Positions 44,040 through 53,468 of a DNA stretch of 64,000 bases are shown one piece after another. Under the pieces are notes generated by a model. That model was given only the letters and a program-made list of their open reading frames with translations. It did no database searches and was not told the DNA's origin. Numbering within the stretch: the stretch's first letter is position 1; each line of letters begins with the position of its first letter. The position numbers and the translations under genes are program-made. Source of the DNA: CAXSEF01 sp964236695 (GTDB lineage Bacteria; Pseudomonadota; Alphaproteobacteria; Acetobacterales; Acetobacteraceae); assembly GCA_964236695.1 (NCBI GenBank), contig CAXSFU010000003.1, positions 1-64,000 of the forward strand, in the 5' to 3' direction.

Positions 44040-45749
44040 GTGCAGCTTACCCTGTGGACCTACGAGGGCCCCGCGCACGTCGGCGCCATGCGCGTCGCCA
44101 CCGCGATGCGCCACGTCCACTACGTGCTGCACGCGCCGCAGGGCGACACCTACGCCGACCTGCTGTTCACCATGATCGAGCGCAGCGCCACCCGCCCGCC
44201 CGTCACCTACACCACGTTCCAGGCCCGCGACCTCGGCGGCGACACCGCCGAGCTGTTCCGCACGTCCGCCCGCGATGCGGTGGAACGCTTCAGGCCGGAG
44301 CTGCTCCTGGTCGGCGCGTCCTGCACCGGCGAGCTGATCCAGGATGACCCCGCCGGCCTGTCGCGCGGCCTCGGCGTCGAGACCATCGCCCTCGAGCTGC
44401 CCTCCTATCAGCGCAAGGAGAACTGGGCCGCCTCCGAAACCTTCTACCAGGTCGTGCGCCGCTGCGCCGCCGGCCAGCGCACCCCGCGCGACGGCCGCGC
44501 GCCCTCCTGCAACCTGCTCGGCGCCACCGCGCTCGGCTTCCGCCACCGCGACGACGTGCGCGAGATCACCGCGCTGCTGGAGCGCATCGGCGTCGCCGTC
44601 AACGTCTGCGCCCCCCTCGGCGCAGCACCCTCCGACCTCGCCCGCCTGGGTGCGGCCGACTTCAACGTCGTGCTCTACCCCGAGACCGCCGGCGTCGCCG
44701 CGCGCTGGCTGGAGCGCGAGTTCCGCCAGCCGCACACCCGCACCGTGCCCATCGGGGTCGGCGCCACCCGCGAGTTCGTCGCCGAGGTCGCCGCCCTAGC
44801 CGGCCTCGACCCCGCGCAGGCCGCCGCCGACGCCGAGCGCCACTCCAACCTGCCCTGGTACTCGCGCTCCGTGGACGCCACGTATCTGACCGGCAAGCGC
44901 GTCTTCGTGTTCGGCGACGCCACCCACGCCGTCGCCGCCGCCCGCGTCGCCGCGAAGGAGCTCGGCTTCGCCGTTGTCGGCCTCGGCACCTACAGCCGCG
45001 AGTTCGCCCGCGAGCTGCGCGAGGCCGCCGCGCTGTACGGCGTCACGCCGCTGGTGTGCGACGACTACCTCGACGTGGAGGCCGCCATCGCTGCCGCCGC
45101 CCCCGACCTGGTGCTCGGCACCCAGATGGAGCGCCACATCGCCAAGCGCCTCGGCATCCCCTGCGCCGTGATCTCGTCGCCTGTCCACGTGCAGGACTTC
45201 CCGGCACGCCACTCGCCGCAGATGGGCTTCGAAGGCGCCAACGTGCTGTTCGACACCTGGGTCCACCCGCTGATGATGGGCCTGGAGGAGCACCTGCTGG
45301 CGATGTTCCGCGAGGACCCCGAGTTCGGCGAGGGCGCCGCCCCGTCCCACCTCGGCCACGCCCACGTGCCACGCCCCACCCCCCACGAGGCCGCCACCGT
45401 CGCCGCCCTGGCCGCCGACGCCCTCGCCGTCACGGGCAGCCGCGAAGCAGGCAAGGTTGAGGCTCCGCCCCAAGCTCCGCCAAAGGCTGCGCCCGCGGAA
45501 CGCATCCCCAGGGAAGCCGGGTCCAGGGGCGGCTTCGCTCCTGGCGGGTCTGGGCAGAGCCCAGCCTTGCTTGCCGACGAGCCGGCGCCCCCCGCCTGGC
45601 ACGCCGACGCCGAGCGCGAGCTGAGGCGCGTCCCGGTGTTCGTGCGCGGCAAGGCCCGCCGCAACACGGAAGCCTTCGCCCGCGAGCGCGGCATCGCGAC
45701 GATCTCCGTCGCCACCCTCTACGACGCAAAGGCGCACCATGCCCGCTGA
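44040..45749 (+). CDS. bchB: Light-independent protochlorophyllide reductase subunit B, with in-frame repeat insertion
   Basis: 569-residue NifK-like subunit. Asp36 (GDTYADLLF), the unusual Fe-S ligand, is present. LELPSYQRKENWAASETFY, FGDATHAVAAARVAAKELGF, GTQMERHIAKRLGIPCAVIS and ARHSPQMGFEGANVLFDTW follow the family. The C-terminal domain (AERELRRVPVFVRGKARRN, then LYDAKAHHAR) is complete. Between them, residues ~469-512 are encoded by ~131 bases of family B repeat without a stop or frameshift, explaining the ~40 residues beyond the usual ~525. GTG 44040 is chosen because the conserved MQLTLWTYEGP starts there. Its end overlaps bchH by 11 bp. Confidence 0.95.
   Translation: MQLTLWTYEGPAHVGAMRVATAMRHVHYVLHAPQGDTYADLLFTMIERSATRPPVTYTTFQARDLGGDTAELFRTSARDAVERFRPELLLVGASCTGELIQDDPAGLSRGLGVETIALELPSYQRKENWAASETFYQVVRRCAAGQRTPRDGRAPSCNLLGATALGFRHRDDVREITALLERIGVAVNVCAPLGAAPSDLARLGAADFNVVLYPETAGVAARWLEREFRQPHTRTVPIGVGATREFVAEVAALAGLDPAQAAADAERHSNLPWYSRSVDATYLTGKRVFVFGDATHAVAAARVAAKELGFAVVGLGTYSREFARELREAAALYGVTPLVCDDYLDVEAAIAAAAPDLVLGTQMERHIAKRLGIPCAVISSPVHVQDFPARHSPQMGFEGANVLFDTWVHPLMMGLEEHLLAMFREDPEFGEGAAPSHLGHAHVPRPTPHEAATVAALAADALAVTGSREAGKVEAPPQAPPKAAPAERIPREAGSRGGFAPGGSGQSPALLADEPAPPAWHADAERELRRVPVFVRGKARRNTEAFARERGIATISVATLYDAKAHHAR
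45444..45574. repeat. Family B palindromic repeat, copy 10, inside the bchB coding sequence
   Basis: Starts GAAGCAGGCAAGGTTGAGGC as in copy 3 and ends GGCAGAGCCCAGCCTTGCTTG. It is read in the frame ...EAGKVEAPPQAPPKAAPAE... through ...SGQSPALLADE. It lies between the catalytic part and the C-terminal domain of BchB. Confidence 0.88.
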
Positions 45750-48700
45750 CGTCACCGCCGCCCGCGACTCCGCTCCCGCCCCAGGGGCGCCCGTGCCGAT
45801 CCGCGTGGTCGTGGTGACCATGGACAGCATCCTCGCCCGCACCGCCGAGTCCGCGGAGGCGGTGCTGCGCCGCGACCTGCCCGGCCTGGAGCTGCGCGTG
45901 CACGCCGCCGACGAGTGGGGCCACGACGCCCAGGTGCTCCAGCGCTGCCTCGACGACATCGCGCGAGGTGACATCGTCGTCGCCACCATGCTGTTCCTCG
46001 ACGAGCACATCCGCGCCGTGCTGCCCGCGCTCGCCGCCCGCCGCGAGCACTGCGACGCCATGCTCGGCTGCCTGTCGGCGACCGAGGTGGTCAAGCTGAC
46101 CCGTCTGGGCCGCTTCAGCATGGCCGGCGAGGCGACCGGCGCCATGGCGATGCTCAAGCGCCTGCGCGGCACCCGCAAGCCCGGCGCCCCGTCCTCCGGC
46201 CGCGACCAGATGCGGATGCTGCGCCGGCTGCCCAAGCTGCTGCGCTTCATCCCCGGCGCCGCCCAGGATGCGCGCGTCTACTTCCTGGCCCTGCAGTACT
46301 GGCTCGCCGGATCGGAAGCCAACCTGGTCGGCCTGGTCCGCATGCTGGTCGACCGCTACGCCGCCGGCCCCCGCCTGGCGCTCGCCGGCACGGTCAGGGC
46401 CGAGGCGCCGATCCACTACCCCGACACCGGCCTCTACCACCCCGCCGTCGCCGGCGGCATCGCCGCGCGCATCGCCGATCTGCCGCGCCCGAAGCTGTCG
46501 TCCGCCGGCGGGCGCGGCACTGTCGGCCTGCTGCTGATGCGCTCCTACGTGCTGGCCGGCAACGCCGCGCACTACGACGGCGTGATCGCGGCGATGGAGG
46601 CGCGCGGCCTGCGCGTCATCCCCGCCTTTGCCGCCGGCCTCGACTCCCGCCCCGCCATGGAGGAGTTCTTCTTTGAGGGTGGCGCCCCCACGATCGACGC
46701 CCTCGTCTCGCTCACCGGCTTCTCCCTCGTCGGCGGCCCCGCCTACAACGACGCCCGCGCCTCCGAGGAGATTCTCGCCCGTCTCGACGTCCCCTACCTC
46801 GCCGCCCACCCCGTCGAGTTCCAGACCCTGGAGCAGTGGGACGCCGACCCGCGCGGCCTGATGCCGGTGGAGGCCGCGATGATGGTCGCGATCCCAGAGC
46901 TGGACGGCGCGATCTGGCCGATGACCTTCGGCGGCCGCTCCACCGCCGAGGGCGCGCACGCCCGCCAGATGGCGTCCCACCCCGAGCGCGCCGCCACGCT
47001 CGCCGCGCGGGTGCACCGCCTCGTCACCCTGCGCCGCACCGAGCGCGCCGAGCGCCGCGTCGCCGTGGTGCTGTTCAACTTCCCCCCCAACGGCGGCAGC
47101 ACCGGCACCGCCGCCTACCTGTCGGTGTTCGAGTCCTTGCACCGCACCCTGATCGCCATGTCGGCCGCCGGCTACCGCGTCGAGGTCCCCGCCGGCGTCG
47201 ACGCCCTGCGCGCCCGCGTCCTGGGCGGCAACGCCGCGCAGCACGGCACCGACGCCAACGTCTGCGCCCGCATCCCCGCCGCAGACCACGTCAAGCGCGA
47301 GCCGCACCTGGCCGAGATCGAGCGCCAGTGGGGTCCGGCTCCCGGCCGCCAGAACAGCGACGGCACGGCGATCCAGATCCTCGGCGAGCAGTTCGGAAAC
47401 GTGTTCGTCGGCATCCAGCCCGCCTTCGGCTACGAGGGCGACCCGATGCGCCTGCTGTTCGAGCACGGTTTCGCGCCGACCCACGCCTTCTCCGCCTTCT
47501 ACCGCTGGCTGCGCGAGGACTTCGCCGCCCACGCCGTGCTGCACTTCGGCACCCATGGCGCGCTGGAGTTCATGCCCGGCAAGCACGCCGGCATGTCCGC
47601 CGCCTGCTGGCCCGACCGCCTGATCGCAGACCTGCCCAACATCTATCTCTACGCCTGCAACAACCCGTCCGAGGGCGCGCTCGCCAAGCGCCGCACCGGC
47701 GCCACCCTGGTCAGCCATCTCACCCCCGCGCTCAGCGCCGCCGGCCTGTACCGCGGCCTGCTCGACCTGAAGTCCTCCATCGACCGCTGGCGCAGCCTGG
47801 AGCCCGGCGCCGACCCCGCCGGCCGCGCCTCGCTCGCTGGCCTGGTGCAGGCGCAGGCCGCCTGCGTCGAGCTGGCGCAGGCCGAGCCCCTGTGGGCCGA
47901 GGCCGACGCGGAGGCCACGATCGACCGCCTGCGCGCCGCCCTGCTCGACCTCGAATACACCCTGATCCCGCACGGCCTGCACGTCGTCGGCCGCCCGCCG
48001 GAAGCCGCCGCGCGCGCAGAGATGCTCGACGCCGCAGGCATCACCGACCCGGAGCGCCGCGCCGCGCTGGACGCCCTGCTCGCCACCGACCACGAGATCC
48101 CCGCGATCCTGCACGCCCTCGACGGCGGCTACACCCGCCCTGCGCCGGGCGGCGACCTGATCCGCACCCCCGAGATCATGCCGACCGGGCGCAACCTGCA
48201 CGGCCTCGACCCGTTCCGCATCCCCTCCGCCTTTGCCGTGCAGGACGGCGCCCGCCAGGCCGACCGCCTGCTCGCCCGCCACGCCGCCGACGGCCAGGGC
48301 CTGCCGGAGACGGTGGCGATGGTGCTGTGGGGCACGGACAACCTCAAGACCGAGGGCGGACCGATCGCCCAGGTGCTGTGGCTGCTCGGCGCCGAGCCGC
48401 GCCACGACAGCTACGGCCGCCTCGCCGGCGCGCGGCTCGTGCCCCTGGAGCGCCTCGGCCGCCCGCGCGTCGACGTCGTGGTCACCCTGTCCGGCATCTT
48501 CCGCGACCTGCTGCCGATGCAGACCCGCCTGCTCGCCGAGGCCGCACTCCTCGCAGCCAGCGCCGACGAGCCCGCCGAGATGAACCACGTCCGCCGCCAC
48601 GCGCTCGCCTACATCGAGGCCAACGGCGGCGACATGGAGACCGCCGCCCTGCGCGTGTTCGGCAACGCAGAGGACGCGTACGGCGCCAACATCAACCAGC

Positions 48701-49392
48701 TCATCGACGCCGGCGGCTGGAACGACGAGGACGAGCTTGCCGAGGCCTTCGTCCGCCGCAAGGGTTTCGCCTACGGCGTCACCGGCCACGCCGTGCGCCA
48801 CGACAAGGTCCTCTCACACGTGCTGCGCGGCGTCGACGTCGCCTACCAGAACCTCGACTCCGTCGAGCTGGGCGTCACAACCGTCGACCACTACTTCGAC
48901 ACCCTCGGCGGCATCGCCCGCGCCGCCCGCCGCGAGCGCAACGGCGTCGCGTCGAGCATCTACATCGGCGACCAGACCCGCGGCGACGGCCTGGTCCGCA
49001 CCCTCGCCGAGCAGGTGACGCTGGAGACCCGCACCCGCGCGCTGAACCCGAAGTGGTACGAGGCGCTGCTCGCCCACGGCACCGAGGGCGTGCGCCAGAT
49101 CGAGGCGCAGGTCACCAACACGCTCGGCTGGTCGGCCACCACCGGCCAGGTCGCCCCCTGGATCTACGAGCAGCTCAGCGAGACCTTCATGCTGGAGCCG
49201 CAGATGCGCGAACGCCTCGCGGCCCTGAACCCGCAGGCCTCGGCCAAGATCGCCAACCGCCTGCTGGAAGCCTCCGAGCGCCGCTACTGGACCCCCGACC
49301 CCTCGGTGCTGGAGCGGCTGCGCCGTGCCGGCGAGGAGATCGAGGACCGCCTCGAAGGCATCGGCGCGTCCGCAATGGGAGTTGCCGCATGA
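45739..49392 (+). CDS. bchH: Magnesium chelatase subunit H
   Basis: 1217-residue porphyrin-binding catalytic subunit that inserts Mg2+ into protoporphyrin IX with BchI and BchD. It is CobN-like throughout: VVVVTMDSILARTAESAEAV near the start, ATMLFLDEHIRAVLPAL, VALVSLTGFSLVGGPAYNDA-type LVSLTGFSLVGGPAYNDA, NFPPNGGSTGTAAYLSVFES, HFGTHGALEFMPGKHAGMS and VVTLSGIFRDLLPMQTRLL. Length is usual. ATG 45739 lies within the last codons of bchB; the stop overlaps the bchL ATG (ATGA). Confidence 0.97.
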   Translation: MPADVTAARDSAPAPGAPVPIRVVVVTMDSILARTAESAEAVLRRDLPGLELRVHAADEWGHDAQVLQRCLDDIARGDIVVATMLFLDEHIRAVLPALAARREHCDAMLGCLSATEVVKLTRLGRFSMAGEATGAMAMLKRLRGTRKPGAPSSGRDQMRMLRRLPKLLRFIPGAAQDARVYFLALQYWLAGSEANLVGLVRMLVDRYAAGPRLALAGTVRAEAPIHYPDTGLYHPAVAGGIAARIADLPRPKLSSAGGRGTVGLLLMRSYVLAGNAAHYDGVIAAMEARGLRVIPAFAAGLDSRPAMEEFFFEGGAPTIDALVSLTGFSLVGGPAYNDARASEEILARLDVPYLAAHPVEFQTLEQWDADPRGLMPVEAAMMVAIPELDGAIWPMTFGGRSTAEGAHARQMASHPERAATLAARVHRLVTLRRTERAERRVAVVLFNFPPNGGSTGTAAYLSVFESLHRTLIAMSAAGYRVEVPAGVDALRARVLGGNAAQHGTDANVCARIPAADHVKREPHLAEIERQWGPAPGRQNSDGTAIQILGEQFGNVFVGIQPAFGYEGDPMRLLFEHGFAPTHAFSAFYRWLREDFAAHAVLHFGTHGALEFMPGKHAGMSAACWPDRLIADLPNIYLYACNNPSEGALAKRRTGATLVSHLTPALSAAGLYRGLLDLKSSIDRWRSLEPGADPAGRASLAGLVQAQAACVELAQAEPLWAEADAEATIDRLRAALLDLEYTLIPHGLHVVGRPPEAAARAEMLDAAGITDPERRAALDALLATDHEIPAILHALDGGYTRPAPGGDLIRTPEIMPTGRNLHGLDPFRIPSAFAVQDGARQADRLLARHAADGQGLPETVAMVLWGTDNLKTEGGPIAQVLWLLGAEPRHDSYGRLAGARLVPLERLGRPRVDVVVTLSGIFRDLLPMQTRLLAEAALLAASADEPAEMNHVRRHALAYIEANGGDMETAALRVFGNAEDAYGANINQLIDAGGWNDEDELAEAFVRRKGFAYGVTGHAVRHDKVLSHVLRGVDVAYQNLDSVELGVTTVDHYFDTLGGIARAARRERNGVASSIYIGDQTRGDGLVRTLAEQVTLETRTRALNPKWYEALLAHGTEGVRQIEAQVTNTLGWSATTGQVAPWIYEQLSETFMLEPQMRERLAALNPQASAKIANRLLEASERRYWTPDPSVLERLRRAGEEIEDRLEGIGASAMGVAA

Positions 49393-50363
49393 CCATCGAC
49401 GTGAAGCCCACGGCCCTGCTGCCCGCCGACCCCGCACCCGCCCGCCTGCGCGCCGCCGCCGGCTGCGGCACCTGCTCCAGCGCCGAGGCTCCCCCTCGCG
49501 GCGCGGACGGCGACGGCAGCGTCCAGGTCCGCATGGACGCCCCGCGCCGCTCCGGTTCCGCAAAGGTGTTCGCCGTCTACGGCAAGGGCGGCATCGGCAA
49601 GAGCACGACCTCGTCGAACCTGTCCCTCGCCTTCGCCCGCCAGGGCCACCGCGTGCTGCAGATCGGCTGCGACCCCAAGCACGACAGCACCTTCACCCTG
49701 ACCAAGCGCCTGATCCCCACCGTGATCGACGTGCTCGAGGGCGTGGACTTCCACCCGGAGGAGCTGCGCCCAGAGGACTTCGTGGTGCAGGGCACCGGCG
49801 GCGTGATGTGCATCGAGGCCGGCGGCCCGCCCGCCGGCACCGGCTGCGGCGGCTACGTCGTCGGCCAGACCGTGAAGCTGCTGCGCGAGCACCACCTGCT
49901 GGAGGACACCGACGTGGTGATCTTCGACGTGCTCGGCGACGTGGTGTGCGGCGGCTTCGCGGCTCCCCTGCAGCACGCCGACCAGGCGCTGATCGTCGCC
50001 GCCAACGACTTCGACTCCATCTTCGCGATGAACCGCATCGTCGCCGCCATCGAGGCCAAGGCGCGCAACTACGACGTCCGCCTCGGCGGCGTGATCGTCA
50101 ACCGCTCCTCTGGCACCGACCAGATCGACCGCTACAACGCCGCCACTGGCCTCTCCACCCTCGCGCACTTCCCCGACCTCGACGCCATCCGCCGCTCGCG
50201 CCTGAAGAAGTCCACCGTGTTCGAGATGGACCTGACGCCCGAGATCGAGTCCGTCCAGAACGAATACCTCCGCCTCGCCGCCACGCTCATGGCCGGCACG
50301 CCCAACCTGGAAAGCCGGGCGCTGAAGGACCGCGACATCTTCGACCTGCTGGGCTTCGAGTGA
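49389..50363 (+). CDS. bchL: Light-independent protochlorophyllide reductase iron protein L
   Basis: 324-residue NifH-like ATPase donating electrons to BchNB. P-loop YGKGGIGKSTTSSN is at 64-77. The [4Fe-4S] cysteines bridging the dimer are C153 (AGTGCGGYVVG) and C187 (VLGDVVCGGFAAP). RLGGVIVNRSSGTDQIDRYN and the C-terminal LKDRDIFDLLGFE are typical. The ~55-residue N-terminal extension has an unusual CGTC pair (C26, C29). Its stop and the bchM start share bases (TGATG). Confidence 0.97.
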   Translation: MTIDVKPTALLPADPAPARLRAAAGCGTCSSAEAPPRGADGDGSVQVRMDAPRRSGSAKVFAVYGKGGIGKSTTSSNLSLAFARQGHRVLQIGCDPKHDSTFTLTKRLIPTVIDVLEGVDFHPEELRPEDFVVQGTGGVMCIEAGGPPAGTGCGGYVVGQTVKLLREHHLLEDTDVVIFDVLGDVVCGGFAAPLQHADQALIVAANDFDSIFAMNRIVAAIEAKARNYDVRLGGVIVNRSSGTDQIDRYNAATGLSTLAHFPDLDAIRRSRLKKSTVFEMDLTPEIESVQNEYLRLAATLMAGTPNLESRALKDRDIFDLLGFE

Positions 50364-51079
50364 TGGCCGCCCTCGCGCACACCGAAGCCTACGAGCGCCG
50401 CCGCAGCCAGCTCGAGACCTACTTCGACCGCACCGCCGCCGCCAACTGGGCGCGCATGACCTCCGACGCCCCGCTCGGCCGCATCCGCGCCACCGTGCGC
50501 GCCGGCCGCACCCGGATGCGCGACACCCTGCTGTCCTGGCTGCCCGCCGACCTGCACGGCCGTCGCATCCTCGACGCCGGCTGCGGCACCGGCGCCCTCG
50601 CCGTCGAGCTGGCCCGCCGCGGCGCCGACGTGGTCGCCGTCGACCTCGCCGCCACCCTGCTCGACCTCGCCCGCGACCGCCTGCCCGCGAACCTGCCCGG
50701 CCGCGTCGAGTTCCTGCCCGGCGACATGCTGCATGCAGCATCCGGCCGCTTCGACCACGTCGTCGCCATGGACTCCCTGATCCACTACGCCGCCCCGGAG
50801 ATGGTCGACGCCCTGCGCACCCTCGCTGCCCAGGCAGAGCGCTCCGTGCTCGCCACCTTCGCCCCGCGCACCCCGGCGCTCAGCGTGATGCACGCCGCCG
50901 GCCGCCTGTTCCCCCGCGCCGACCGCGCCCCCGCCATCGAGCCGGTCTCCCCGCACGCCCTGTTCCGCCGCCTCGACGCCGAGCCCGCCCTGTCCGGCTG
51001 GCGCCGCGGCCGCACCGAGCGCGTCGCCGGCGGCTTCTACACGTCGCAGGCGCTCGAACTCCTGCAGGGTGCGGCGTGA
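50363..51079 (+). CDS. bchM: Magnesium-protoporphyrin O-methyltransferase
   Basis: 238-residue SAM-dependent methyltransferase acting on Mg-protoporphyrin IX. The N-terminus ERRRSQLETYFDRTAAANWARMTSD (split 11-35) is the BchM signature. The SAM motif LDAGCGTGALAVEL is at 70-83, and LPGDMLHAASGRFDHVVAMDSLIHY contains motif II. Length is usual. The TGA overlaps a GTG/ATG pair that opens the lhaA frame through repeat copy 11. Confidence 0.95.
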   Translation: MAALAHTEAYERRRSQLETYFDRTAAANWARMTSDAPLGRIRATVRAGRTRMRDTLLSWLPADLHGRRILDAGCGTGALAVELARRGADVVAVDLAATLLDLARDRLPANLPGRVEFLPGDMLHAASGRFDHVVAMDSLIHYAAPEMVDALRTLAAQAERSVLATFAPRTPALSVMHAAGRLFPRADRAPAIEPVSPHALFRRLDAEPALSGWRRGRTERVAGGFYTSQALELLQGAA

Positions 51080-51080
51080 T

Positions 51081-51213
51081 GCAAAGGCAAGGCTGGGCTC
51101 TGCCCAGACCCGCCAGGGGCGAGCCGCCCCTGGACCGGCTTGACTCAAGGGAAGCCGGTCCAGGGGGGCTCCCCCTGGCGGGGTCCAGGGGCAGAGCCCC
51201 TGGCCTTGCTTCC
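51081..51213. repeat. Family B palindromic repeat, copy 11, between bchM and lhaA
   Basis: Begins GCAAAGGCAAGGCTGGGCTC two bases after the bchM stop and ends CCTGGCCTTGCTTCC just before the first plausible lhaA codons. It is open in the lhaA frame over its whole length. Confidence 0.85.
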
Positions 51214-51219
51214 TCCCCG

Positions 51220-52668
51220 GTGCGTGCCCCCACAACCTACGGCGAGGCCGTCACCCGCGGCTGGAACAGCGTCGGCACCCGCTACCTGCCGATCGCCGAC
51301 GCCACCTCCGAGGAGCTGCCGCTCGCCCGCCTGCTGCGCCTGTCGCTGTTCCAGGTCTCCGTCGGCATGTCCGTCGCCCTCGTGGTCGGCACCCTGAACC
51401 GGGTGATGATCGTCGAGCTCGGCGTGTCCGCCCGACTGGTCGCGATCATGGTGGCGCTGCCGCTGGTGTTCGCCCCGGCCCGCGCCCTGATCGGCTTCCG
51501 CTCCGACACCCACGTCTCCGTGCTCGGCTGGCGCCGCGTGCCCTACCTGTGGATCGGCACCATGCTGCAGTTCGGCGGCCTGGCGATCATGCCGTTCGCC
51601 CTGCTGCTGCTGTCCGGCGACGGCGGCGGTCACGCGCCGCCCTGGGCCGGCCCGTTCGCCGCGGGGTGCGCCTTCCTGCTCACCGGCGCCGGCCTGCACA
51701 CGGTGCAGACCGTAGGCCTCGCCCTGGCCACCGACATCGCCCCGGAGCGCTCGCGCCCGCAGGTCGTGACCGTGCTGTGCATGATGCTGCTGGTCGGCGT
51801 GCTCGCCAGCTCCCTGGTGTTCGGCGTGCTGCTCGCCCGCTTCAGCGAGATGCGCCTGATCCAGGTGATCCAGGGCGCGGCCGTCGCCACCGTCCTGCTC
51901 AACGGCTGCGCCCTGTGGAAGCAGGAGCCGCGCGCCGCCTCCGTGCCCCGCGACGGGTCCGCGGCCCCGCCCAGCTTCGCCGACGCCTGGCGCTCGCTGC
52001 GCCGCACCGCGCAGGCCCGCCGCCGCCTGTGGGCCGTCGGCCTCGGCACCGTGGCGTTCAGCCTGCAGGACGTGCTGCTGGAGCCGTACGGCGGCCAGGT
52101 GCTGGCACTCCCGGTCGCCGCCACTACCGCGCTCACCGCGCTGCTCGCCGCCGGCGGCCTGTGCGGCTTCGGCGTCGCGTTCCGCTGCCTCGGCCGCGGC
52201 ATGGACCGCTACCGGGTCGCGGCCATCGGCGCCCTGGTCGGGCTGGCCGCCTTCGCCGCGGTGACCTTCGCCGCGCCGATGCAGTCCGCGTCGCTGTTCG
52301 CGCTCGGCACAGCGCTGATCGGCGGCGGCGGCGCGCTGTTCGCGGTCGGCACCCTGTCCGGCGCGGTGGACGCCGCCGGCGGCGCCTCGGCGGGCCTGGC
52401 GCTCGGCACCTGGGGCGCGGTGCAGGCCTTCGCCGCGGGTGCGGCGATCGCGCTCGGCGGCCTGCTGCGCGACGGCGTCGCCACCCTGTCCGCCCATGGC
52501 GCGCTCGGCGACACGCTCACCGGCCCCGCGGTCGGCTACCAGGCGGTCTACGCCCTGGAGATCGCCCTGCTGTTCGCCACCCTGGTGGTGATCGGCCCTC
52601 TCGTTCGCTTCGGTTCAGCATCGCCCGCCGCCGCCTTCGGCCGCGCCGGGCTGACCATCGGCCCATAG
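51220..52668 (+). CDS. lhaA: LhaA/PucC-family light-harvesting assembly protein
   Basis: 482 residues from GTG 51220. It is a 12-helix MFS-type membrane protein needed for light-harvesting 1 assembly. LPLARLLRLSLFQVSVGMSV, GTLNRVMIVELGVSARLVA and FRSDTHVSVLGWRRVPYLWIG are LhaA signatures. The start is ambiguous: GTG 51076/ATG 51079 overlap the bchM stop and read through repeat copy 11 (530 residues). GTG 51220 gives the usual length but has no good ribosome binding site. Followed by puhA after 11 bp. Confidence 0.92.
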   Translation: MRAPTTYGEAVTRGWNSVGTRYLPIADATSEELPLARLLRLSLFQVSVGMSVALVVGTLNRVMIVELGVSARLVAIMVALPLVFAPARALIGFRSDTHVSVLGWRRVPYLWIGTMLQFGGLAIMPFALLLLSGDGGGHAPPWAGPFAAGCAFLLTGAGLHTVQTVGLALATDIAPERSRPQVVTVLCMMLLVGVLASSLVFGVLLARFSEMRLIQVIQGAAVATVLLNGCALWKQEPRAASVPRDGSAAPPSFADAWRSLRRTAQARRRLWAVGLGTVAFSLQDVLLEPYGGQVLALPVAATTALTALLAAGGLCGFGVAFRCLGRGMDRYRVAAIGALVGLAAFAAVTFAAPMQSASLFALGTALIGGGGALFAVGTLSGAVDAAGGASAGLALGTWGAVQAFAAGAAIALGGLLRDGVATLSAHGALGDTLTGPAVGYQAVYALEIALLFATLVVIGPLVRFGSASPAAAFGRAGLTIGP

Positions 52669-52679
52669 GAGCGCGTGGC

Positions 52680-53468
52680 ATGCACACCGGCTTCACCGGA
52701 TACGTCGACGTGGCTCAGGTGGCGCTCTACGCCTTCTGGGCGTTCTTCGCCGGCCTGATCCTCTACCTGCGACGCGAGGACAAGCGGGAAGGCTACCCGC
52801 TGGTGTCCGAGATCCTCGGCCACACCGACGAGGTGGTCTGCGAGGGCCTGCCGCCGACCCCGGTGCCCAAGGTGTTCCACCTGTTCCACGGCGACGTCAT
52901 CGAGGCGCCCGGCTCGCTCTACCCGCCCCGCCCGCCCGAGGGCGCCCGCCCCGCCGCCACCTTCCCAGGCGCGCCGCTGGAGCCCACCGGCAACCCGCTG
53001 GTCGACGGCGTCGGCCCCGCCTCCTACGCCTGGCGCAAGGACGAGCCCGACCTCACCATCGACGGCGCGATCAAGATCGTGCCGCTGCGCGACGCCACCC
53101 AGTACAAGGTCCACCGCAGCTCCCCCGACCCGCGCGGCATGTCTGTGGTCGGCGCCGACGGCGAGGTCGCCGGCCTGTGCGTCGACCTGTGGATCGACGA
53201 GATCGAGGAAGCGGTGCGCTACCTCGAGGTCGTCCTCGGCCTTCCCGGCTTCGAGGGCCAGCGCGTCCTGCTGCCCCAGCCGTTCATGCGCATCCGCCCG
53301 CGCACCCGCGCCATCGTGGTGCGCTCCATCCTCGCCGCCCAGTTCGCAGAGGTGCCGCGCACCCGCCACCCCGACCAGGTCACCCGCTTCGAGGAGGACA
53401 GGCTCGTCGCCTACTTCGGCGGCGGCGCGATGTACGCCACGCGCGCCCGACTGGGGCCGCTGCTGTGA
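52680..53468 (+). CDS. puhA: Photosynthetic reaction centre H subunit
   Basis: 262-residue H subunit capping the cytoplasmic face of the L-M reaction centre. One N-terminal membrane helix (~9-30, VALYAFWAFFAGLILYL) is followed by RREDKREGYPLVSE. The PRC-barrel part includes VVGADGEVAGLCVDLWIDEIE and VLLPQPFMRIRPRTRAIVVRS. It fits standard H-subunit length. ATG 52680 is preceded by GGAGCG. pufL and pufM are not in the window. Confidence 0.96.
   Translation: MHTGFTGYVDVAQVALYAFWAFFAGLILYLRREDKREGYPLVSEILGHTDEVVCEGLPPTPVPKVFHLFHGDVIEAPGSLYPPRPPEGARPAATFPGAPLEPTGNPLVDGVGPASYAWRKDEPDLTIDGAIKIVPLRDATQYKVHRSSPDPRGMSVVGADGEVAGLCVDLWIDEIEEAVRYLEVVLGLPGFEGQRVLLPQPFMRIRPRTRAIVVRSILAAQFAEVPRTRHPDQVTRFEEDRLVAYFGGGAMYATRARLGPLL

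Noticed and set aside
45430..48801. 1123-codon open frame antisense to bchB/bchH
   Set aside because: Shadow of the strong codon bias of bchH; Val/Gly/Ala/His-rich with no domain.
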